DNA of 27,802 nt from an uncultured Oscillospiraceae bacterium (lineage in GTDB: Bacteria; Bacillota; Clostridia; Oscillospirales; Acutalibacteraceae): positions 1 to 27,802 of the forward strand of contig CAJMBP010000014.1 of assembly GCA_905211675.1 (NCBI GenBank), given 5' to 3'. Made by a program: the position numbers and the translations under genes. Of this stretch, positions 22,610 through 27,802 are shown in pieces (the first letter of the stretch is position 1; each line of letters begins with the position of its first letter). Under the pieces are notes generated by a model. The model was not told the DNA's origin. It searched no databases and saw only the letters and a program-made list of their open reading frames with translations.

Positions 22610-23368
22610 TTAAATTTTTTCCAAAGAGTTTTGCAAAAAACGACGAGTTTTTTCCGACTTCGGATCTTCAAATATTTGTTTAGGTGTGCCCATTTCTTCA
22701 ATAATTCCGTCTGCCATAAATATAATTTTGTCGGACACATTTTTAGCAAATTCCATTTCGTGCGTTACCACAATCATTGTACTGCCCGACTCTTTAAGCG
22801 ACTTTATTACCTGAAGTACCTCGCCCGTAAGTTCAGGGTCAAGCGCACTTGTAGGCTCATCAAAACAGAGTATATCGGGGTTTAGCGCCAACGCGCGCGC
22901 AATCGCAACTCGCTGTTGCTGACCGCCCGAAAGCTCGCAAGGATAATTGTTTACCTTGTCGTCAAGACCTACCCGACTCAGCAGCTTCAAAGCTTGATAT
23001 TGAATATTTTCAGCCGTATCCATATTCAACAAAGTCGGCGCTAATGTTATGTTTTTAAGCACGGTGTACTGAGGAAATAAATTAAATGACTGAAACACAA
23101 GTCCGAAATGCAAGCGATTTTCCCTTATGACAGAATCGTTTAATTCCTTTAGCGAAGCGGCATTATAAATTTGATTACCGCCAACAGTAATCGTACCCTC
23201 TTCGGCAAACTCTAAAAAGTTCAAGCAACGCAGCAAGGTTGTCTTTCCGCCGCCGGATGAACCGATAATTGAGAGAACTTTACCTTTTTCAAGAGAAAAA
23301 TCAATACCCTTTAGAACTTCGGTTTTGCCAAAGGTTTTCTTAATGTTTTTAACCTCTAAAAACGGCAT
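22610..23368 (-). CDS. Polar amino-acid ABC transporter ATP-binding protein
   Basis: A 252-residue ATPase of the GlnQ/HisP group that powers import. Walker A GSSGGGKT (36-43), the Q-loop (VFQSFNLFPQ), signature LSGGQ (146-150), Walker B ILCFDEP with Asp170-Glu171, and the H-loop His in VVTHEMEF are present. An in-frame TTG precedes the ATG; GGAGG with a seven-base spacer selects the ATG at 23368. It follows the permease gene by 12 bases. Confidence 0.93.
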   Translation of the reverse strand: MPFLEVKNIKKTFGKTEVLKGIDFSLEKGKVLSIIGSSGGGKTTLLRCLNFLEFAEEGTITVGGNQIYNAASLKELNDSVIRENRLHFGLVFQSFNLFPQYTVLKNITLAPTLLNMDTAENIQYQALKLLSRVGLDDKVNNYPCELSGGQQQRVAIARALALNPDILCFDEPTSALDPELTGEVLQVIKSLKESGSTMIVVTHEMEFAKNVSDKIIFMADGIIEEMGTPKQIFEDPKSEKTRRFLQNSLEKI

Positions 23369-23380
23369 CAAAACTCCTCC

Positions 23381-24040
23381 TTAATTAAAATAACTCAATT
23401 TCTTTTCTATATATCCGAAAAGTATAGTCAAAAGTCCGCTAAACACTAAATAAAACACACCCGTAAAGAACAACGGCCATATAATACCGCCGTGCTTTAT
23501 AAAACGCTCACCGGCAAAAATCAATTCTTGAATTGCTATAATTCTTGAAAGTGAAGTATCTTTAACAAGCGTAATAATTTCATTGCTCATAGGCGGAACT
23601 ATTCGCTTCACAACCTGAAGTAAAACAATCTTAAAGAAAATTTGCGATTTAGTCATTCCCAGAACCTGACCTGCTTCATATTGCCCTTTTGCTATACTTT
23701 CAATACCGCCGCGATAAATTTCGGAAAAGTAGCATGCATAATTCAATATAAAAGCAACAACAGTTGCTATCATTCTGCCCGAAGAGCCCATTCCCCATAT
23801 GTTGTTACCAAGCACAAGTCCGGGACCGTAATAAATTATAATAAGCTGTAACATAAGAGGGGTACCCCTTATTACCCAAACCAATGTGCGTATTAAAGCC
23901 TTAAGCGGAGCAAACCTGCACATAGAACCAAAGGCAATAATAAGACCTAACGGCAAAGCACCTAAAAGCGTAAAGATAAAAATTTCTAATGTTTTTCCAA
24001 AACCGGTGAGTAATGCGGAAAATACTATTGAAAATGACAT
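23381..24040 (-). CDS. Polar amino-acid ABC transporter permease
   Basis: A 219-residue HisMQ-type membrane subunit with about five helices. The EAA loop (EAGQVLGMTKSQIFFKIVLL) that docks the ATPase is clear, as is the VIRGTPLMLQLIIIYYG segment typical of the family. Only one permease gene is present, so a homodimer is expected. The ribosome site is AGGAT. It lies 72 bases after the binding-protein gene, with a stem-loop in between. Confidence 0.93.
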   Translation of the reverse strand: MSFSIVFSALLTGFGKTLEIFIFTLLGALPLGLIIAFGSMCRFAPLKALIRTLVWVIRGTPLMLQLIIIYYGPGLVLGNNIWGMGSSGRMIATVVAFILNYACYFSEIYRGGIESIAKGQYEAGQVLGMTKSQIFFKIVLLQVVKRIVPPMSNEIITLVKDTSLSRIIAIQELIFAGERFIKHGGIIWPLFFTGVFYLVFSGLLTILFGYIEKKLSYFN

Positions 24041-24058
24041 TTAATTCATCCTGACAGA

Positions 24059-24102
24059 GTTAGGCAGAGGATTATTCCCCTGCCTAACATTTTTTATTTT
24101 TT
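24059..24102. terminator. Intercistronic stem-loop between binding protein and permease genes
   Basis: GTTAGGCAG (24059-24067) pairs with CTGCCTAAC (24080-24088). The T-rich run (24090-24102) lies on the plus strand, opposite to the genes. In the coding direction it is a stem without a U-tail, so it more likely protects the upstream binding-protein mRNA or lowers downstream expression than fully terminates. Confidence 0.55.
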
Positions 24103-24112
24103 TTATATGTAA

Positions 24113-24910
24113 TTATTTCTGTTCTATAATAGCCTCTTGAACGCCGTACTTTTCAGCAATTTCAATCATAGAACCGTCTGCATAAGACTTTACAAAGAAC
24201 TCATTGAGTTTTTCTGCTAAATCAGAGCCTTTTCTGAAACCGACGCCAAAGTTTTCGGGGGTCTCGGAAAGTGAAATTGTGTATGTAAGATTCTCATAGC
24301 TGGTGCCTTCACCTATAACTGCACCGGCCATCAAAAGGTCAATAACAGCAACATCAGATGTGCCGGCAGCAACCTCTTTTACTGCGTCTGCCTGTGATGC
24401 AACAGGAGTTACTTTATAACCTAAATCGTTAAGAACTTCTTCACCTGCGGAACCTGCTTCAGCGGCAAAGTTTAATTCTTTAATAGCATCTAATGAGTTG
24501 TATTCATCCTTCTTTTCAGCCTTAACAACTACAACCTGTTCATTTTTTGAATAAGGATTAGATGTTTCCATAGCCTTCATAACACCTTCGGTAAGTGTCA
24601 TACCGTTCCATACGCAGTCAATGGTTTTACCTTCAAGCTCAAATGTCTTGTTGTCCCAATTTATTTCAACAAATTCTGCATCTACACCCAAATACTCGGC
24701 AAAAGCCTTTGCCATATCTGCGTCAAAGCCAATCCATTCGGTGCTTTCTTCTGACTCTTTGTAGTCCATCGGTGCATAGTCGGTAATACCGATTATCAAT
24801 TTGCCGTTTTCTTTAACATATTCGCTGTCGGCCTTTTCGGTTTTTGAACCGCATCCTGCAAAGCACAGCAAAATACTTACTGCCATCAATAATGCAACAA
24901 TCTTTTTCAT
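24113..24910 (-). CDS. Amino-acid-binding lipoprotein of ABC transporter (SBP family 3)
   Basis: A 265-residue extracellular solute-binding protein. A lipoprotein signal ends in LCFAGC, with lipidated Cys20. The family 3 pattern follows: GKLIIGITDYAPMDY..., then IGFDADMAKAFAEYLG, VWNGMTLTEGVMKAMETS and FGVGFRKGSDLAEKLN. It captures a polar amino acid such as Gln, Cys or Arg; the ligand is not clear. AAAGGAGA precedes the ATG at 24910. It is the first gene of the operon. Confidence 0.92.
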   Translation of the reverse strand: MKKIVALLMAVSILLCFAGCGSKTEKADSEYVKENGKLIIGITDYAPMDYKESEESTEWIGFDADMAKAFAEYLGVDAEFVEINWDNKTFELEGKTIDCVWNGMTLTEGVMKAMETSNPYSKNEQVVVVKAEKKDEYNSLDAIKELNFAAEAGSAGEEVLNDLGYKVTPVASQADAVKEVAAGTSDVAVIDLLMAGAVIGEGTSYENLTYTISLSETPENFGVGFRKGSDLAEKLNEFFVKSYADGSMIEIAEKYGVQEAIIEQK

Positions 24911-24958
24911 AAATAAAATCTCCTTTAATTTCCCTTTAGGGTTTAATTTGATGGTGTT

Positions 24959-24987
24959 ATTATACTTTATCAAGCTAAAGTTGTAAA
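24959..24987 (-). promoter_or_regulatory. Strong promoter of the amino-acid ABC operon
   Basis: Minus strand TTTACA (24987-24982), 17-base spacer, TATAAT (24964-24959), about 50 bases before the ATG. Its spacer is occupied by an 18-bp palindrome, so a regulator bound there would block polymerase. Confidence 0.8.
24964..24981. promoter_or_regulatory. Putative operator, copy 1
   Basis: ACTTTATCAAGCTAAAGT, with perfect 6-bp arms ACTTTA/TAAAGT, lies exactly between the -35 and -10 boxes. Confidence 0.5.
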
Positions 24988-25055
24988 GTGTTTTTTGAAA
25001 AAATTGTTGTTTTTGTATATTTGTACAAAAAAGTATATAAATTTTAGTAAAAATC

Positions 25056-25073
25056 ACTTTAGCAAACTAAAGC
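25056..25073. promoter_or_regulatory. Putative operator, copy 2
   Basis: ACTTTAGCAAACTAAAGC shares 15 of 18 positions with copy 1 and holds a perfect CTTTAG/CTAAAG repeat. It is 92 bp upstream of copy 1, near nine helical turns, consistent with binding on the same DNA face. Confidence 0.5.
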
Positions 25074-25149
25074 AATAAATTAAACGCATAGCATAAATTT
25101 TCCACAGAATGAGGACCCGTACCAAAAGATACCGCTCCCCATTTTATTA

Positions 25150-26049
25150 TCAACCTAAATACTCAAAATTATTGTTCAAAACCTCATCTTCATCAGGTAT
25201 TGACGCCGCGGCACCCGACCTTGAAACAGTAATTGATGATGCGCGCGAAGCAAGTTCCAAAGCTTTTTCGGCATTTAAACCCTTTGACATTTCTGCCACA
25301 AAATAGCCCAAAACCGTATCACCTGCTGCGGTAGTGTCAACAACTTTTGTTTTATATATTCCGTGTTTAATGTTTTTCTCACCGTCAAAAAAGACAGCAC
25401 CGTCTTTTCCTAAAGTGAGCAAGACATCTGTATTCGGATATTTTACTTTAAGCGCGTCAATTATTTCATACGGTTCATTCTTGCCGGTAAGAGCATTGCC
25501 CTCTATCTCATTTAAAATAAGCAATGACACCAACTCAATCGGATATTCGTAAATCGAATCGTTAATGGGCGACGGGTTAAATACAATATACATACCCCTA
25601 TCAGACGCACTTTTCATAAGATAAGAAATGTTATTGATTTCATTTTGAAGAATCAAATAATCGCCTTTGTCGAAATTGCGTATGCAATCGTCAATTTCAT
25701 CTTCGGCAATTTCGTGATTGCTTCCCGCAAACAGAATAATATTGTTTTGACCGTTTTTATCCACCTGTATAATTGCGTTACCCGTATATGTTTCGGACTG
25801 TTTTAAATAATCGGTGTTTACACCGTTGTCTTCAAGCTCCTGTTTTAATACCGAACCGTCTTTGCCGATTTTTCCGGCATGAAAAACCTTTGCGCCGGCT
25901 TTTGCCGCCGCAATAGACTGATTTAAGCCCTTTCCTCCGCAATTAACAAAAACGCTTTTTGCAGATATTGTCTCGCCGGGTCTTACAAAATTATCGACAT
26001 GATACACATAATCTAAATTGAGAGAACCGAAATTAAGAATTTTTTTCAT
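25150..26049 (-). CDS. rbsK: Ribokinase-family sugar kinase (PfkB)
   Basis: A 299-residue cytoplasmic kinase. The start MKKILNFGSLNLDYVYHVD and the N-terminal GGKGLNQSIAAAKAG motif (38-52) are ribokinase-like, and the C-terminal TTAAGDTVLGYF motif carries catalytic Asp244. It would phosphorylate ribose or a similar pentose at O5. The frame extends to 26106, but AAGGAAGGTG precedes the ATG at 26049. No ribose transporter or LacI gene adjoins it, so substrate is tentative. Confidence 0.85.
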   Translation of the reverse strand: MKKILNFGSLNLDYVYHVDNFVRPGETISAKSVFVNCGGKGLNQSIAAAKAGAKVFHAGKIGKDGSVLKQELEDNGVNTDYLKQSETYTGNAIIQVDKNGQNNIILFAGSNHEIAEDEIDDCIRNFDKGDYLILQNEINNISYLMKSASDRGMYIVFNPSPINDSIYEYPIELVSLLILNEIEGNALTGKNEPYEIIDALKVKYPNTDVLLTLGKDGAVFFDGEKNIKHGIYKTKVVDTTAAGDTVLGYFVAEMSKGLNAEKALELASRASSITVSRSGAAASIPDEDEVLNNNFEYLG

Positions 26050-26076
26050 AAAAACACCTTCCTTATATTTAACTTT

Positions 26077-26106
26077 ATTATAATGGTCTAAGGCTTGAAA
26101 AATCAA
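26077..26106 (-). promoter_or_regulatory. Promoter of the ribokinase-family gene
   Basis: Minus strand TTGATT (26106-26101), 18-base spacer, TATAAT (26082-26077). The rest of the gap to 26385 is AT-rich and without genes. It contains the inverted repeat at 26142-26160 and the plus-strand promoter at 26300-26328. Confidence 0.6.
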
Positions 26107-26141
26107 CCGTTAAACTTAAAAAGACTGTTATTTTTTAATAA

Positions 26142-26160
26142 TTTAAACAAACGGTTTAAA
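26142..26160. promoter_or_regulatory. Inverted repeat upstream of the ribokinase promoter
   Basis: TTTAAAC-AAACG-GTTTAAA: perfect 7-bp arms with a five-base centre, centred about 47 bases upstream of the -35 box. It resembles AT-flanked LacI-type or activator sites. Confidence 0.35.
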
Positions 26161-26299
26161 AATGTTATCCCTATATTACATTTTAATTGTTTGAATATTT
26201 CATTGAAAAATCCACAATCGAATTATTACAGCAAAAAAGGCATTATTTAAAGGCTTTTTCGGCTGATGCTAACAGCTGAAAACGGAATAATGGGTTAAT

Positions 26300-26328
26300 T
26301 TGACAACAAAAAATATATATGATATACT
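26300..26328 (+). promoter_or_regulatory. Orphan consensus promoter before a decayed gene
   Basis: TTGACA (26300-26305), 17-base spacer, TATACT (26323-26328). A good ribosome site (TAGGTGA) and ATG follow at 26386, but only 13 codons remain before a stop at 26425-26427. Confidence 0.65.
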
Positions 26329-26385
26329 TCGTTTAGAGTAGCTTTTCTTTTATGCTTACTCACTATTGAATTATAGGTGATTTGA

Positions 26386-26427
26386 ATGAAGGCTTTTCTA
26401 AAAAAGACTTTTAAACAAATAATATAA
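26386..26427 (+). pseudogene. Start fragment of a broken gene (13 codons)
   Basis: The short frame MKAFLKKTFKQII ends at TAA, and the same frame stays open afterwards into the metallo-hydrolase fragment. It has a promoter and ribosome site, so it looks like the surviving 5' end of a gene, or a leader peptide. The missing middle would have held the metal-binding half of the enzyme if it belonged to the same gene. Confidence 0.35.
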
Positions 26428-26475
26428 ACAACCAAAAAGTGTATTATCAATAGCCATTGCATAACCGGTTGTTTT

Positions 26476-26954
26476 ATGTCGGTTGTAAATCTCGAAGAAG
26501 AAGGAAGGGTGAAAGCGCACCTTATCAAACCGTATGAACCGTTCAATATAGAAAATTATATAATAACCGCCTTGCCTGCGGATCACGACCCCAACACAAG
26601 TCCGGTGGTATATTTAATTCAAAAAGAAACACCGCGCTTCTTTATGCGCATGACACCGGTATTTTTACACAGGATGTTTGGAACTGGCTTGAAAACAGCC
26701 AAATTAAATTATCGTTTGTATCAATCGACTGCACGGCAGGTTTGCTTAAAGGATGGCAACGGTCGCATTTAGGATTAGACACCTGCACAACATTTGCCGA
26801 CAAGCTCCGTTCGATAAAATGCGCCGACAATAACACAAAATGGTGCATCAATCACTTTTCGCACAATTGTCTTGCAGATTATGACGAAATATTACCGATA
26901 GCGTCACAGCACAATTTTGATGTTTCATACGACGGCAAAACGGTCATATTTTAA
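26476..26954 (+). pseudogene. Truncated, frameshifted metallo-beta-lactamase-fold hydrolase
   Basis: Two frames together encode the C-terminal half of an MBL-fold hydrolase. The first (26476 to about 26635) has KPYEPFNIENYIITALPADHDP...VVYLIQK. After a one-base shift near the A-run at about 26625-26629 the second continues LLYAHDTGIFTQDVWNWLE...SIDCTAG...CINHFSHN...YDGKTVIF. The AHDTG and NHFSHN motifs are family metal or active-site segments. The N-terminal HxHxDH half is missing. Decay is the simplest explanation; one base lost from the A-run would give the shift. Confidence 0.65.
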
Positions 26955-27109
26955 ATTTATTTCATAACAAATTATACATTTTTTCAAATCAGAATTTTAT
27001 GAAAAAAATGTAATATGTCACATTATTTACCTTTTATAATTCAAAAAGTATTTCACAAAATAATATTGCAAACGCAAACAAAATTTTTGTATGTAAGGAG
27101 TGAAATACA

Positions 27110-27295
27110 ATGGCTAAAAACGTAGTACCTGAGGCAAAAGACGCACTCAACCGTTTTAAGATGGAAGCAGCTAACGAGGTAGGCGTTAATCTTAAGCAGG
27201 GTTATAACGGTGACCTCACCTCTAAGCAGGCAGGTTCAATCGGCGGTCAGATGGTTAAAAAGATGATTGAATCTTACGAAAACAGCATGAAATAA
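27110..27295 (+). CDS. Alpha/beta-type small acid-soluble spore protein
   Basis: A 61-residue spore DNA-protecting protein. EAKDALNRFKMEAANEVGV, containing the germination protease recognition segment, and GDLTSKQAGSIGGQMVKKMI are the two conserved SASP blocks. It coats spore DNA and protects it from UV and heat, then is degraded at germination. An AAGGAGTGAAA site precedes the ATG. A sigma-G promoter should lie upstream, but I could not place one with confidence. A strong terminator follows. Confidence 0.95.
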   Translation: MAKNVVPEAKDALNRFKMEAANEVGVNLKQGYNGDLTSKQAGSIGGQMVKKMIESYENSMK

Positions 27296-27321
27296 GTTCT
27301 ATATAATTTAATTAGAACAGA

Positions 27322-27358
27322 TTTTGGCACCTTCCGAAAAGAAGGTGCCAAAAGTTTT
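27322..27358 (+). terminator. Terminator of the spore protein gene
   Basis: TTTTGGCACCTTC (27322-27334) pairs perfectly with GAAGGTGCCAAAA (27341-27353) around a six-base loop, followed by GTTTTTG. Confidence 0.85.
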
Positions 27359-27411
27359 TGCATTTTTTAAATATAAACATACTAATTTAAAATAATAGGT
27401 GGAAATCATAA

Positions 27412-27516
27412 CTGCGCGTCTTAACTGTATTTTGTTTGGATGACAGCAATCTTACAAGTAAAGATTTTAAGCTTACACCAACCGCCGCTTTTTACAGCGA
27501 CTATATCAATAATTAA
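27412..27516 (+). CDS. Possible 34-codon small ORF or gene remnant with CTG start
   Basis: AGGTGG lies nine bases before a CTG, from which 34 protein-like codons run (LRVLTVFCLDDSN... to ...AAFYSDYINN) to a TAA at 27514-27516. There is no ATG, GTG or TTG at its 5' end, and the frame is closed by TAA immediately before the CTG. It may be a small protein with a rare start, or the tail of a decayed gene. The stop overlaps the first stem-loop of the structured region. Confidence 0.25.
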   Translation: MRVLTVFCLDDSNLTSKDFKLTPTAAFYSDYINN

Positions 27517-27565
27517 AGGCGTGACTCTAAAAGGATGATGAGGTACCATTAGAGCCACGCCTTTA
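27514..27565. ncRNA. Stem-loop 1 of a putative structured RNA
   Basis: TAAAGGCGTG (27514-27523) pairs with CACGCCTTTA (27556-27565). After an A-C mismatch (27524/27555), CTCTAA (27525-27530) pairs with TTAGAG (27549-27554). The 18-base loop starts AAGGATG. It has the same architecture as stem-loop 2. No T-tract follows on the plus strand, so it is not a plain terminator. Confidence 0.55.
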
Positions 27566-27656
27566 CAAGCATGATTTAATATGAAAAAGACATTCACCTA
27601 AAAATAGAAAGATAGGCTATTAATTACACGCCTTCTAAAGCAAATTTATATAGAAA

Positions 27657-27703
27657 GGCACAACCCTGAAAGGAATGGTTCAACATGCTATCAGAGCTGT
27701 GCC
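27657..27703. ncRNA. Stem-loop 2 of a putative structured RNA
   Basis: GGCACA (27657-27662) pairs with TGTGCC (27698-27703). The same A-C mismatch follows (27663/27697), then CCCTGA (27664-27669) with TCAGAG (27691-27696), which has one C-A mispair. The 21-base loop starts AAGGAATG. Compared with stem-loop 1, GTG/CAC is replaced by ACA/TGT and an A-U pair by G-C, changes that keep pairing. The remaining bases to 27802 are AT-rich with no recognised gene. Confidence 0.55.
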
Positions 27704-27802
27704 CTCTAAACTAATATTATTTTCTGCAAACAAAGCAATATAAACTCAAAATTATACTAAGGTGTTAAAACCGTAATTTGCTAATTACATTCTTTTTTAC
27801 AG

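Noticed and set aside
24959..25073. T-box or other amino-acid riboswitch upstream of the ABC operon
   Set aside because: The leader from the promoter to the ATG is only about 50 bases, too short for a T-box, and the palindromes lie in or upstream of the promoter, so they are DNA sites.
26618..26632. Programmed -1 ribosomal frameshift in the MBL-fold gene
   Set aside because: The A-run is in the wrong phase for an X-XXY-YYZ slippery heptamer, and the N-terminal half of the enzyme is missing anyway, so decay is simpler.
27531..27548. Hammerhead ribozyme core in the stem-loop 1 loop (GATGATGAGG)
   Set aside because: The CUGAUGA and GAAA core elements and three-helix junction are not both present.
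27514..27703. CRISPR array from repeated stem-loops
   Set aside because: Only two divergent copies with unequal loops and no regular spacers; no cas gene nearby.

Overview
The window looks like chromosome from an endospore-forming, low-GC Gram-positive bacterium of the class Clostridia (an inference, probably a gut-type Oscillospirales or Eubacteriales relative). The sporulation evidence is direct: SpoIVB peptidase (16112-17344), a SigH-type sigma factor (21607-22176), an alpha/beta-type small acid-soluble spore protein (27110-27295) and a small BofC-C-like membrane protein (10158-10445). Consensus -35/-10 promoters, strong AGGAGG-type ribosome sites and AT-rich spacers fit Firmicutes.

Region 1 (1-5931) is the right end of a prophage. 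Reading leftward on the minus strand: a small membrane protein, a zinc-ribbon protein with a defective start, a small Cys-rich protein, a late-regulator-like HTH protein, small and large terminase, a small membrane protein, a scaffold and a major capsid protein. A LexA/CI-like repressor faces the other way, with a divergent control region holding AAGATAC operator repeats. No integrase, replication or portal gene is visible, and the phage continues past base 1.

Region 2 (5992-10445) holds a translationally coupled KDPG aldolase-KDG kinase pair (lower uronate/Entner-Doudoroff branch), a class A penicillin-binding protein and the BofC-C-like protein.

Region 3 (10496-16034) is a carbohydrate locus around an AraC regulator. 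Leftward lie a DUF4886 SGNH hydrolase and a SemiSWEET-like three-helix membrane protein. Rightward lie a GH4 glycosidase and two tandem, gap-free paralogous GH16 enzymes, neither with a signal peptide. It has no ordinary sugar transporter.

Region 4 (16112-22597) holds spoIVB, a response regulator-histidine kinase-HtrA operon, a zinc-ribbon protein, a degenerate tRNA-like sequence, a sigH-like gene and a YerC/TrpR-like regulator. The regulator gene is the last gene of a polar amino-acid ABC transporter operon (22331-24910), whose promoter carries two copies of an 18-bp palindrome.

Region 5 (25150-27802) holds a ribokinase-family kinase, a decayed metallo-beta-lactamase-fold gene with a strong orphan promoter upstream, the spore protein gene, and a 3' non-coding stretch. 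That stretch has two related stem-loops with compensatory base changes, the best candidate here for an undescribed structured RNA.
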